A stretch of 64,000 nucleotides of DNA. Origin: Thalassospira profundimaris WP0211 (lineage in GTDB: Bacteria; Pseudomonadota; Alphaproteobacteria; Rhodospirillales; Thalassospiraceae). Positions 27,950-36,191 of this stretch are shown one piece after another (the first letter of the stretch is position 1; each line of letters begins with the position of its first letter). The notes under the pieces are model-generated. The model had not been told where the DNA came from. It saw nothing but the letters and a program-made list of their open reading frames with translations, and ran no database searches. Made by a program: the position numbers and the translations under genes. The stretch covers positions 496,001 through 560,000 of the forward strand of contig NZ_AMRN01000001.1 of the NCBI RefSeq assembly GCF_000300275.1, in the 5' to 3' direction.

Positions 27950-28490
27950 TGGTCAATTTTTGGCGAGCCAAGCGAAATCTTATCCACTTTTTGCCGACCA
28001 AACGATTTTTCTAACTTTATTCAAACAACGTTACGGCTGTTCAAAATACCGATCACTAACCGAATGGATAAGAGTTTTATTGCAACCCGAAGTTAGCGGA
28101 TCGGAGTCGGCCCTGTGGATAAATGTGGATAACGGGTGCGACTCCGGCCCGATTTTTTCCACAGAAATTATCCTCCCACCCATACAAAGTTTCTCAAGTG
28201 CTCTGTCCCGAGCGGGATAAGTGCCAAATTTTTCCCGTAATAACAGGGATAAGACTGCAAAAACCAGACTTATTCACCTTATCCCCATTATTCAAAAACG
28301 TCTTTTCCCGAGGCAGAGTCTGGGAGTCGTTCGGAGTCGTACACAGTTTTCCCCAAGGCCGGTTGAGATGAATCATTTTTCCCGAGTCGGAATGTGAATA
28401 AACTGTGCGTGAAATTTAATCCCTGTTATCCACAGGGAACCACTCACAAACAACATCCTTTTTTATTAAATAAGGTTTTGTTAGGCAGAA
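27950..28490. other. Chromosomal replication origin oriC
   Basis: A gene-free, AT-rich stretch between divergent ppsR and hemE. Perfect DnaA boxes TTATCCACA: 28114-28122 (-), 28124-28132 (-), exactly one helical turn apart, and 28426-28434 (+). Near-matches: 27980-27988 (TTATCCACT), 28155-28163 (TTTTCCACA), 28270-28278 (TTATTCACC), 28393-28401 (- strand TTATTCACA). TTATCCC repeats occur at 28214, 28246 and 28279. Seven GANTC sites lie between 28104 and 28388. The T/A-rich tract 28457-28480 beside hemE could be the unwinding element. Gene order and outward orientation of both arms agree. Confidence 0.93.
28104..28388. promoter_or_regulatory. Cluster of seven GANTC (CcrM-type) sites in oriC
   Basis: GANTC begins at 28104, 28140, 28316, 28324, 28334, 28370 and 28384. 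Random expectation is about one per 256 bp, so the density is several times higher. In alphaproteobacteria GANTC is methylated by CcrM in a replication-dependent way, and such sites occur in the Caulobacter origin. Five of the seven are part of a GGAGTCG or CGAGTCG repeat (or its complement). Confidence 0.7.
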
Positions 28491-28623
28491 CGTGGAAAAC
28501 GTCTTGGCAAAGGCCCCAGGGCACATTTCACGAAATAACAAAGCCGGTTCTGACAGGTGGCCGAACGCAACGTGTCAGGCCAAAGATCAAAAAAGCGATC
28601 GGGACAGAGAAACAGGAAACCAG

Positions 28624-29664
28624 ATGCCTAACACCCAAAAGACCTTCTTGCGTGCCCTTGCCGGTGAAACCTTGCCGGTACCGCCGATCTGGCTGATGCG
28701 CCAAGCTGGTCGCTATTTGCCAGAATACCGCGCAACCCGCGCAGAAGCAGGCTCTTTCCTTGATCTTTGCTATAATCCTGATCTTGCTTGCGAAGTTACG
28801 TTGCAGCCGCTGCGGCGCTTTGACTTCGATGCGGCGATATTGTTCTCCGATATCCTCGTTATACCGCAGGCACTTGGACAGCATTTGGCCTTCAAGCAGG
28901 GAGAAGGCCCACAGCTTGAGGCTATCAGAGATGCTTCAGGCCTTGGCAAGCTTTCAGTTGAAGGCATTCACGACACGCTTGGTCCGATCTATGAGACGGT
29001 TTCAAAGCTTTCACACGCCATTCCATCAAGCACAGCACTGATCGGCTTTGCCGGTGCGCCCTGGACCGTTGCGACCTACATGGTCGAGGGCAAGGGTTCC
29101 AAGGACTTCCCGAATATCCGCCGCTTTGCCTATGGCGATCCGGATGGTTTTGCCAAACTGATCGATATTCTGGTCGAGGCGACCACGCAATATTTGCTGA
29201 AACAGGTTGAGGCAGGCGCAGAATGCATTCAGCTGTTTGAAACCTGGGGCGGAGTGTTGTCCGAGACTGGCTTTAATCGCTGGGTGATCGAGCCGACCAA
29301 ACAGATCGTTGCCAATTTGCGCGCCGTGCACCCGGATCTGCCGATTATCGGCTTCCCGCGTGGCTGTGGTTTGCATCTGTTTGATTTCAAAAAGAAAACC
29401 GGTGTGACCGCGGTTGGCCTTGATAGCGGGGTGAAACTGGACTGGGTGGCGGAAAACCTTCAGAAACTGGGGCCAGTACAGGGCAATCTTGACCCGATGT
29501 TTCTGATCACGGGCGGTGATCCGATGTTTGATGAAACCAAACGCATCCTTGATACGCTGGGCAAGGGGCCGTTCATCTTCAACCTTGGCCATGGCATCAC
29601 GCCGGAAACGCCGCCGGAACATGTTGGCCAGCTGGTCGACTTCATCCGCGATTACAAAGGATAA
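28624..29664 (+). CDS. hemE: Uroporphyrinogen decarboxylase
   Basis: A 346-aa heme-pathway enzyme converting uroporphyrinogen III to coproporphyrinogen III. Signatures [17 protein letters not shown] (residues about 20-36), GFAGAPWTV and GFPRGCG are intact. The start at 28624 is preceded by AGGAAA; the frame is open 44 codons upstream, but that part overlaps the origin edge. It leads the hemE-hemH-hemJ series out of oriC. Confidence 0.96.
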   Translation: MPNTQKTFLRALAGETLPVPPIWLMRQAGRYLPEYRATRAEAGSFLDLCYNPDLACEVTLQPLRRFDFDAAILFSDILVIPQALGQHLAFKQGEGPQLEAIRDASGLGKLSVEGIHDTLGPIYETVSKLSHAIPSSTALIGFAGAPWTVATYMVEGKGSKDFPNIRRFAYGDPDGFAKLIDILVEATTQYLLKQVEAGAECIQLFETWGGVLSETGFNRWVIEPTKQIVANLRAVHPDLPIIGFPRGCGLHLFDFKKKTGVTAVGLDSGVKLDWVAENLQKLGPVQGNLDPMFLITGGDPMFDETKRILDTLGKGPFIFNLGHGITPETPPEHVGQLVDFIRDYKG

Positions 29665-29698
29665 ATGCCGGCAATTGCTGCATTTTATTTTGTGATTT

Positions 29699-29712
29699 TT
29701 GAAATCAATCAA
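29699..29712. promoter_or_regulatory. FNR/FixK-like box upstream of hemH
   Basis: TTGAAATCAATCAA matches the FNR consensus TTGAT-N4-ATCAA at 9 of 10 positions. It lies about 150 bp before hemH. An overlapping dyad TCAATC-N5-GATTGA (29705-29721) is also present. Oxygen control of heme genes by FNR-type regulators is known in alphaproteobacteria, but this site is a weak single hit. Confidence 0.3.
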
Positions 29713-29863
29713 ATCGATTGAAAAATTCAATGCGTATAGTGGGCTAAGTTTGTTGCGCTGTGGACCTGTTTGACCAAAATAGGCCCCGGAGCGCGACGGA
29801 TTTACATATATTCCGGTTTGTCGGGAACCGGTTGAAACACGCTGTGCCATGAAGGATAGCCAA

Positions 29864-30979
29864 ATGTCCGAAACGACGCGCAAGAAACGCGCCATTGTTC
29901 TTTTCAATCTGGGTGGTCCGGACAGTCCGGCAGCCGTTGAGCCGTTTCTGTTCAACCTGTTTAACGATCCGGCGATCATCAGCCTGCCCAATCCGTTCCG
30001 GTTCTTGCTGGCCAAGCTGATTTCGCGTCGCCGTGCACCGATTGCGCGCGAGATTTATGATCATATCGGTGGCAAGTCGCCGCTTCTGGAACTGACCCAG
30101 GAGCAGGCTGATGCCTTGCAAACGGCGCTCAATGGCGAAGATGACGGTTATGAAAACCGTTGTTTTATCGCCATGCGCTATTGGAAGCCGTTTGCCGATG
30201 ATACCGCAGCCGCGGTCAAGGCATGGGGCGCGGACGAACAGATTTTGCTGCCGCTTTATCCGCAATTTTCCACTACCACCAGCGGATCGTCGGTCAAGGA
30301 CTGGAAACGGGCCTGTGCCAAGGTTGGACTGACATCCCCGATCAAGACCGCGTGCTGCTATCCGACCAATCCGGGCTTTATTGAGGCCTCGGCCGAGATG
30401 ATCAAGGCGGGCTATGAACGCGCATTGGTCAAGGCCACCGAACTTGGCATTGATAAGCCGCGCATCCTGTTTTCCGCCCATGGCGTGCCCAAAGCGGTGA
30501 TTACCAAGCGCGGTGACCCTTATCAGTCGCAGATCGAAAAAACCTCGGCCACCGTGGTCGAGAAAATGGCGATCGAAGGATTGGACTGGAACGTTTGTTA
30601 TCAAAGCCGGGTCGGGCCGATGGAATGGATTGGCCCATCGACCGAGGACGAGATCGAGCGTGCTGGCAAGGAAAACAAGGGTATCGTTGTGGTGCCGATC
30701 GCCTTTGTCACCGAGCATTCGGAAACCCTGGTCGAGCTTGATATCGAATATGGCGAACTGGCGCATGAAAAACACGTGCCGATCTATGAGCGCGTGCGCA
30801 CCGTCTGTTCCCATCCGAAGTTTATTGCCGGACTTGTTTCGGTTGTAAAACAAACACAAGACGAGCTCGATGAAAAAGGACCGGATGACTACACGGTCGA
30901 AACGCGCGGCTGGTGGTGCCCGGATGAACATTCCTGCGCGGTCGCCAAGCAGCCATCGTTGAAACCTGCCGGGGCCTGA
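29864..30979 (+). CDS. hemH: Ferrochelatase
   Basis: A 371-aa enzyme inserting Fe2+ into protoporphyrin IX. It begins RAIVLFNLGGPDSPAAVEPFL and has the metal-site FSAHGVPKAVI (His about residue 210) and the YQSRVGPMEWIGPST segment, plus a catalytic Glu in AFVTEHSETL. The second ATG (29864) is preferred because AAGGA lies upstream of it and none precedes the first at 29849. Confidence 0.95.
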   Translation: MSETTRKKRAIVLFNLGGPDSPAAVEPFLFNLFNDPAIISLPNPFRFLLAKLISRRRAPIAREIYDHIGGKSPLLELTQEQADALQTALNGEDDGYENRCFIAMRYWKPFADDTAAAVKAWGADEQILLPLYPQFSTTTSGSSVKDWKRACAKVGLTSPIKTACCYPTNPGFIEASAEMIKAGYERALVKATELGIDKPRILFSAHGVPKAVITKRGDPYQSQIEKTSATVVEKMAIEGLDWNVCYQSRVGPMEWIGPSTEDEIERAGKENKGIVVVPIAFVTEHSETLVELDIEYGELAHEKHVPIYERVRTVCSHPKFIAGLVSVVKQTQDELDEKGPDDYTVETRGWWCPDEHSCAVAKQPSLKPAGA

Positions 30980-31130
30980 ATTGGCCTAGATCACAGTTAT
31001 AACGCCAATCGGGCCGGTTCTGTTTTTGGATCGGCCTGATTGCTGTTATGGTCGGGAAAATTCAAAAAATTCGCCGCTTGCGCGGGCTTTAACCTGCCGA
31101 CCCTGATCGTCACATCCAGAGAAGAGAGAG

Positions 31131-31559
31131 ATGGATAGCTACAGCATTATCAAATCCCTGCATGTCATCAGCGTGATCGCCTGGATGGCGGGTCTTCTTT
31201 ATCTGCCAAGGCTTTATGTCTATCACTGCGAAGTCGCGCCGGGCTCGGAAGCCAGCGAGAAGTTCAAGGTGATGGAACGCCGCCTTTTGCGGGCCATCAT
31301 GAACCCGGCAATGATCGCGACCTGGATTTTTGGCGGCTATCTGATCCATGCGGCCGGTGTGATGACCGAAGGCTGGTTCCACGTCAAACTTCTGTGTGTG
31401 GTTCTGATGACCATCGCGCACATGATGATGGCGCGTTACCGCCGGGCGTTTGAGGCGGATGCCAATACGAAATCGCAGAAATTCTATCGCATTTTCAACG
31501 AAGTACCGACGATCCTGATGATCATTGTCGTCTTCATGGTGATCGCTCGTCCCTTCTGA
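31131..31559 (+). CDS. hemJ: Protoporphyrinogen IX oxidase HemJ
   Basis: A 142-aa inner-membrane protein with four predicted transmembrane segments (about 7-27, 54-74, 80-100, 121-141). The conserved His in SLHVISVIAWMAGLLYLPRL and the later IAHMMMARYRR fit the HemJ family that oxidises protoporphyrinogen. It is followed by secB (convergent), where many alphaproteobacteria have rho. Confidence 0.93.
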   Translation: MDSYSIIKSLHVISVIAWMAGLLYLPRLYVYHCEVAPGSEASEKFKVMERRLLRAIMNPAMIATWIFGGYLIHAAGVMTEGWFHVKLLCVVLMTIAHMMMARYRRAFEADANTKSQKFYRIFNEVPTILMIIVVFMVIARPF

Positions 31560-31609
31560 TCGGGCCTGTTTGACGACCCATCAGCAAAAACGTTTCGATT
31601 TTAAAATAA

Positions 31610-31634
31610 AAAGGCCGCCAAACTGGCGGCCTTT
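31610..31634. terminator. Bidirectional terminator hemJ/secB
   Basis: AAAGGCCGCCA (31610-31620) and TGGCGGCCTTT (31624-31634) form an 11-bp stem with a 3-nt loop, with A-rich DNA on the left and T-rich on the right, between convergent hemJ and secB. Confidence 0.85.
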
Positions 31635-31683
31635 GTTATGTCATCGTTTTGGTATCGAACCAAAAGCCGATGGATGAGGTCAA

Positions 31684-32181
31684 TCAGGCGTTACCAGCCG
31701 GCTGACCTTCCATCTTGGATGCGAATTTCTTGCGGAAAAGATCAGCAAAATCAATCTGCTGCATCATCAGCGGCGGGAAGCCACCGTCTGCGGTCAGGTC
31801 TGCGACGATCTTGCGGACATACGGGAACAGCAGGCGCGGAACTTCGATCATCAGAACCGGCAGGCGGTGTTCGTCAGAAACATTCAGCGTCACAACGCAG
31901 CCATACTGCAGTTCGGCAATGAAGGCCACCTTGTCGCCAACGTCGGCTTTGACGTTGATCTTGATGGTAACTTCGTGAAGTTTCTGGTCCTGGGTGGTGC
32001 GGGCCTCAACATCAACGTCGATATTGATTTTCGGCTGCTGCTGCAGGGCAACGCTTTCCGGTGCGTTCGGGTTTTCGAACGACAGATCCTTAATGTACTG
32101 GGTGTGGATCGTGATCGGATTTGCGGCCGGCTGCTGCTTCTGTTCTGCTGCGCCTTCTGCACCGGTGGTATTCTCGGCCAT
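31684..32181 (-). CDS. secB: Protein-export chaperone SecB
   Basis: A 165-aa tetrameric cytoplasmic chaperone delivering precursors to SecA. The family core (IHTQYIKDLSFENPNAP, LPVLMIEVPRLLFPYVRKIVADLT, GGFPPLMMQQIDFADLF) is complete. The N-terminus is an Ala/Gln/Glu-rich unstructured stretch of about 22 residues. Confidence 0.96.
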   Translation of the reverse strand: MAENTTGAEGAAEQKQQPAANPITIHTQYIKDLSFENPNAPESVALQQQPKINIDVDVEARTTQDQKLHEVTIKINVKADVGDKVAFIAELQYGCVVTLNVSDEHRLPVLMIEVPRLLFPYVRKIVADLTADGGFPPLMMQQIDFADLFRKKFASKMEGQPAGNA

Positions 32182-32481
32182 TAAAGTCTAGCTCCCTTAG
32201 AGGTCATTTCGTCTTGATCAGAAAAAAGCTTTCGGCCTGCAGGCTTTGCCTTGGCTGAAATGCTTATTACTGACGCCGCCCCGTTGCGGCAGATAAATTG
32301 GACTTGTTGGCCTAGCACGTCTGGCGTGCACGGGCAAGCCAATCAGAGCGGGTCAAAGCCCTTATCAAAGCCCGTGTTTCCGGGGGTTTGGTTGTCCTGA
32401 TTATTGCCAAAGGCCTTTGAATCAAAGAAGGCTGACCGGGGGTGTCGGTCAACCTTCTGATTTTGTGATTTTCGTATGGAT
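32182..32481. other. Gap between fxsA and secB
   Basis: 300 bp holding the secB promoter and a hairpin (32427-32459) that could end fxsA. No gene is seen. Confidence 0.4.
32427..32459 (-). terminator. Putative fxsA terminator
   Basis: Arms AGAAGG-C-TGACCG (32427-32439) and CGGTCA-A-CCTTCT (32447-32459), 12 of 13 pairs, with a 7-nt loop. The following - strand T-run is weak (TTTGATTC). It lies 23 bp past the fxsA stop. Confidence 0.5.
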
Positions 32482-33102
32482 TCAGCGCGTCTCGTCACGC
32501 GGGGGCAAATTGCGCGGTGTTTCGGGATTGTCGCCCGGATCGTTGCTGCTATCGGTGTCGTTTGACGGATCGTTCGGGCTGACATCTTCGAAATCGCCAT
32601 CAATGATCGGCCCGGCACCGCGTGGCCGTGCTCCGCTAGGTCCACCGGCGCCATGTCCGCCGGGCCCATTCGGTCCGCGCCCGTTTGGCCCGCCTTGGGT
32701 ACCGCTGGAATAAGTCGCACCGCGGAAGTTTGTCCGGATATTGCCCGACTGGACCAGCTTCATGATGACCTTGGCCCCGATCAGCTGGCGCAGCGGCGGG
32801 ACAAGCAACAGGAAGCCAAAGGTGTCGGTGACAAAGCCCGGGGTCAGAAGCAACACACCGGCAATCAGAATGCAGATGCCGTCAAACAGGGCCCCAATGG
32901 GCATTTCGCCCTGATCCATCTGGCTTTGCGCCTTGGCCAGGGTTTGTAACCCCTGGGCGCGCATCAGGGACGTGCCGATGATGGCTGTGAGAACAACCAC
33001 GCCAATGGTCGGCCATAGCCCGATCAGTTCGCCGGCCTGAATGAAGACCGCGATTTCGATGATTGGCATGGCGACGAATATCGCGAGAAAGTAAAAGCCC
33101 AT
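32482..33102 (-). CDS. fxsA: FxsA family membrane protein
   Basis: A 206-aa inner-membrane protein. The first 130 residues match the FxsA family: PIIEIAVFIQAGELIGLWPTI, GTSLMRAQG and a hydrophobic stretch (ILIAGVLLLTPGFVTDTFGFLLLVPP) with about four membrane segments. In E. coli FxsA affects exclusion of phage T7 by the F plasmid. The tail (about 140-206) is a Gly/Pro/Asn-rich low-complexity segment then an acidic stretch, longer than in E. coli. It is divergent from timA. Confidence 0.9.
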   Translation of the reverse strand: MGFYFLAIFVAMPIIEIAVFIQAGELIGLWPTIGVVVLTAIIGTSLMRAQGLQTLAKAQSQMDQGEMPIGALFDGICILIAGVLLLTPGFVTDTFGFLLLVPPLRQLIGAKVIMKLVQSGNIRTNFRGATYSSGTQGGPNGRGPNGPGGHGAGGPSGARPRGAGPIIDGDFEDVSPNDPSNDTDSSNDPGDNPETPRNLPPRDETR

Positions 33103-33482
33103 TGTTTCTCCGTTTACTGGCGATCGATTGCCTGTATGCGCCGAAAATGTCGTATTATCACATGCATTTTACGGCCAAAGCTGACGTCTTGCTGAAACTA
33201 TTGCAGAAAACAACTTGGTTTTCAGCGATTTCTCATTAATCTGCACACTTAAGTTCGTTGGTTAGTTGGTGGGAACGCTAATGTGACAACGCGACAAAAA
33301 TGCGGCAGATCGTCATCTTGGCCTTGCCCCGGCGCATATCGCACCGGTGAAGGGTGAAGATGATCACATCTTGCCGGGTAATCGGCAGTTGCCCTTGCAT
33401 TTGGTTAAGTTCATACCATCTCTCCACCACGGTTGTGATATACAGACAACCAGTTTGAAACCATTAGGATCACGAGACCGTC
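33103..33482. other. Divergent promoter region fxsA/timA
   Basis: 380 bp that must carry both promoters. I see no RNA gene, repeat or recognisable operator in it. Confidence 0.4.
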
Positions 33483-34178
33483 TTGCAGTATTTCGATATA
33501 TTCTTATTCGCTCTGATTGCGGTTTTCCTTGTGCTGCGTTTGCGTGGCGTGCTTGGCCGTCGCACCGGCAATGAAAAGCAGGGGCCGTCCGATATCTTTG
33601 GCCGTCAGACTCATGACAATGAAGGCCAGAAAGACGCCGCAGCTCAGACCGATAATGTTTATCGCCTGCCGGACTCCGGTAACGATCAGGATGCGGCAGA
33701 TGTTCCTTCGGGCACGTTTGCAACCCTGCAGGAGATCCAGAAGCACGATCCGAACTTTACCCAGCAGGACTTCCTGAATGGCGCGCGCATGGCGTTCGAA
33801 ATGATTGTCGAATACTTTGCCAAGGGCGACAAGGATGGCCTGAACCCGTTGCTTTCGGCCGAGGTTTACAAAAACTTTGCCGCCGCCATCGATGCCCGCG
33901 CTGAAAAGGGCGAGCACGAGGAAACCACCCTGGTCGGTATCAAGAGCGCGTCGATCCATGACGCCAGCCTTGAAGGCCGCACCGCTTATGTCACGGTCAA
34001 GTTCGTGTCCGAGGAAGTCTCGGTCATTCGCAATGCCGAGGGCGATGTTGTCGATGGCGACCCCAACAAGGTGGTCGAGGCCGAAGACCTTTGGACATTT
34101 GCGCGCAATATCGAAAGCCGCGATCCGAACTGGCAGCTGGTTGCGACCGAAACCCCGGAAGAAGAAACCGCCGATTAA
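33483..34178 (+). CDS. Tim44/TimA family adaptor
   Basis: A 231-aa protein beginning with a transmembrane anchor (YFDIFLFALIAVFLVLRLRGVLG, residues 3-25), then a polar linker to about 85 and a Tim44-like domain (FLNGARMAFEMIVEYFAKGDKDGLNPLLSAEVYKNF...LWTFARNIESRDPNWQLVAT). The alphaproteobacterial relatives of mitochondrial Tim44 are inner-membrane proteins of uncertain role, possibly linked to protein translocation or membrane integrity. The start is TTG without a strong ribosome-binding site, chosen because the family N-terminus begins there. A terminator separates it from mltA. Confidence 0.88.
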   Translation: MQYFDIFLFALIAVFLVLRLRGVLGRRTGNEKQGPSDIFGRQTHDNEGQKDAAAQTDNVYRLPDSGNDQDAADVPSGTFATLQEIQKHDPNFTQQDFLNGARMAFEMIVEYFAKGDKDGLNPLLSAEVYKNFAAAIDARAEKGEHEETTLVGIKSASIHDASLEGRTAYVTVKFVSEEVSVIRNAEGDVVDGDPNKVVEAEDLWTFARNIESRDPNWQLVATETPEEETAD

Positions 34179-34206
34179 CGCGGGTTTCGCAAAGACCAAA
34201 CATATC

Positions 34207-34239
34207 AAAGGCGATCCGATAAACCGGGTCGCCTTTTTT
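34207..34239 (+). terminator. Intrinsic terminator after timA
   Basis: AAAGGCGA (34207-34214) pairs with TCGCCTTT (34229-34236), continued by further partial pairing inside, followed by T tract to 34239. Confidence 0.75.
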
Positions 34240-34364
34240 CATGTCCGCATGGTAACGAGCACGCGCAATTATCGGCTTGTTAAGCATGTCAGGGGCAAAA
34301 TCGGGTTTTCGTAGAACCGTTGCAAAACGGTGACGTTCGATTTGGCTAATTACGGGTTTCCATC

Positions 34365-35645
34365 TTGAAAAGACGACTGGTTTTATCGCGCAGCCTGTCC
34401 CTTGTTTCTGTGCTGGTCGGTGCGGCTGCCGCCCTGATCTGGATGTTTTGGCCACAAATCACCGGACAGATCGAACCCCCGGCCGAGATGGAAGACAAAC
34501 TGACCCTGCGCCCGGCGACTTTCGCCGATCTTGATGGCTGGCAGACCGATGATATGCGCGGTTCGGTGCGCGCCTTTGCCCGGTCGTGCCAGGCGATGCT
34601 AAGACGCAGTGATGACAAACCCGTCGGGCCTGATCCGCGCATGGGGACCATTGGCCAGTGGCGGGATCGTTGCGAAACCGCGGTTTCCCTTGATGTTGAG
34701 AGCCTTCGCAAGGAAGACGCGCGTGCGTTCTTTGAAAGTGGTTTCAGACCCTATCTCAGTGGCAATCGTGATACGGCCGAGGGCCTTTTTACCGGCTATT
34801 ACGAGCCGGAATTGCAAGGCCAGCTGACCCGTGGCGGGGCGTATCAGACGCCGCTTTATCTTAAGCCCAATGACATGGTCTCGATCGATCTTGGCGATTT
34901 TCGCGAGGATTTGAAAGGCACCAAGCTGGTCGGGCGGATCGCGGGTGATGCAATCAAACCCTATTACGACCGCGAAGCGATCGAGGAAGGGGCGTTATCA
35001 GACCGCGATCTTGAACTGGTATGGGTCGATGATGCGGTGGATGCCTTTTTCCTGCAAATTCAGGGCTCTGGTCGGGTGGTTCTGCCTGATGAAAGCGTGC
35101 TTCGGGTGGGCTATGCCGCGACCAACGGCCATCCCTACTTTGCCATTGGGCGTGAATTGATTGCGCGTGGGGTGCTGACGCGTGAAACCGTATCGCTGCA
35201 ATCAATCCGTAAATGGCTGCATGACAATCCGGGCGAAGCCGATGCGGTGATGAATACCAACGCATCTTACGTGTTTTTCCAGCCGCTTAAGGTTGATCCG
35301 AATGACCCCGAAGCAGGCCCGCTGGGATCACAGGGCGTGCCGTTGGAGCCCGGCCGGTCATTGGCGGTGGATCGCAGGTTCCATGCCATGGGGGTGCCGG
35401 TCTGGCTTGAAACCAGCGATCCTATGAATGCGGACCGTACATTCCGCCGCCTGATGGTGGCCCAGGATACCGGCGGGGCCATTCGCGGGCCGGTGCGCGG
35501 TGACATCTTCTTTGGCCCGGGTGAGGACGCGGCCCTTTATGCTGGCCACATGAACCGGCAGGGCCGCAAATATGTCCTGTTGCCCAACAGCATCGATCCG
35601 GCAAGCTGGCAGGAAGCGGATACTCAGACAGGGGGCACTTCATGA
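34365..35645 (+). CDS. mltA: Membrane-bound lytic murein transglycosylase A
   Basis: A 426-aa peptidoglycan lytic enzyme. An N-terminal membrane segment (residues about 8-28, LSLVSVLVGAAAALIWMFW) lacks a lipobox Cys, so it is anchored rather than lipidated. The MltA domain has FTGYYEPELQG and FFLQIQGSGR; the C-terminal 3D domain has AVDRRFHAMGVPVWLE and VAQDTGGAIRGPVRGDIFFG with the expected catalytic Asp in DTGGAI. The start is TTG. The following Dabb gene overlaps its stop by 4 bases. Confidence 0.93.
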   Translation: MKRRLVLSRSLSLVSVLVGAAAALIWMFWPQITGQIEPPAEMEDKLTLRPATFADLDGWQTDDMRGSVRAFARSCQAMLRRSDDKPVGPDPRMGTIGQWRDRCETAVSLDVESLRKEDARAFFESGFRPYLSGNRDTAEGLFTGYYEPELQGQLTRGGAYQTPLYLKPNDMVSIDLGDFREDLKGTKLVGRIAGDAIKPYYDREAIEEGALSDRDLELVWVDDAVDAFFLQIQGSGRVVLPDESVLRVGYAATNGHPYFAIGRELIARGVLTRETVSLQSIRKWLHDNPGEADAVMNTNASYVFFQPLKVDPNDPEAGPLGSQGVPLEPGRSLAVDRRFHAMGVPVWLETSDPMNADRTFRRLMVAQDTGGAIRGPVRGDIFFGPGEDAALYAGHMNRQGRKYVLLPNSIDPASWQEADTQTGGTS

Positions 35646-36007
35646 TCCGTCATATTGTGTTGCTGCAGATCCCAAGCCACATCGCGCAGAGCGACATCGA
35701 CACCATGATCGGCGAACTTGAAAAAGTTGCCTTTTCAGTGCCGGGCGCATTGGCCTTTTGCGGCGGGGCAAAGATGACGGGAAGCGGCCTTAGCCAGGGA
35801 TTTACCCATGCCATCACCATTGATTTTACTGATCTGGCCGCACGCGACACCTATGTGCGCGGCCTTGATCAGGACTGGATTGGCATTCGATTGTCGGAAA
35901 TGACCGAGGGCGGCCTTGGCGGCATTCTTGCCATAAGCGTTAATGTCGATGACATTCATACGCCTGACAAGGGATCGGACAAGAAGCCGGAATTGCGCTG
36001 GATCTGA
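35642..36007 (+). CDS. Dabb (stress-responsive alpha/beta barrel) protein
   Basis: A 121-aa protein beginning IRHIVLLQIP and continuing with an E-L-x-K-V helix, as in Dabb-domain dimeric ferredoxin-like barrels. Function is unknown; many relatives are stress proteins or small enzymes. It overlaps mltA (ATGA), so it is translationally coupled with it. Confidence 0.75.
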   Translation: MIRHIVLLQIPSHIAQSDIDTMIGELEKVAFSVPGALAFCGGAKMTGSGLSQGFTHAITIDFTDLAARDTYVRGLDQDWIGIRLSEMTEGGLGGILAISVNVDDIHTPDKGSDKKPELRWI

Positions 36008-36131
36008 ACTAGATTACGTCAAATGATCTTATAATTAAGATCAAAATACCGACCAAGATCAAAGAGACGATCTAAATTTCGTTTTTGGACATTTCGGCGC
36101 AGGGACCTGAAACAGGGACAGCGCAAAGAAA

Positions 36132-36160
36132 AACACCGGACGGCAAGGCCATCCGGTGTT
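36132..36160 (-). terminator. Intrinsic terminator of rlmN
   Basis: AACACCGGA-C-GGC (36132-36144) pairs with GCC-A-TCCGGTGTT (36148-36160), with one mismatch and a 3-nt loop. The - strand continues with TTTTTCTTT. It lies 32 bp past the rlmN stop. Confidence 0.85.
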
Positions 36161-36191
36161 GATCAATATCGGGACGTCGTTGGTGCCTGAC

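Noticed and set aside
28421-28437. CCCTGTTATCCACAGGG as a terminator
   Set aside because: It has no T-run and contains a perfect DnaA box, so it is better explained as part of oriC.
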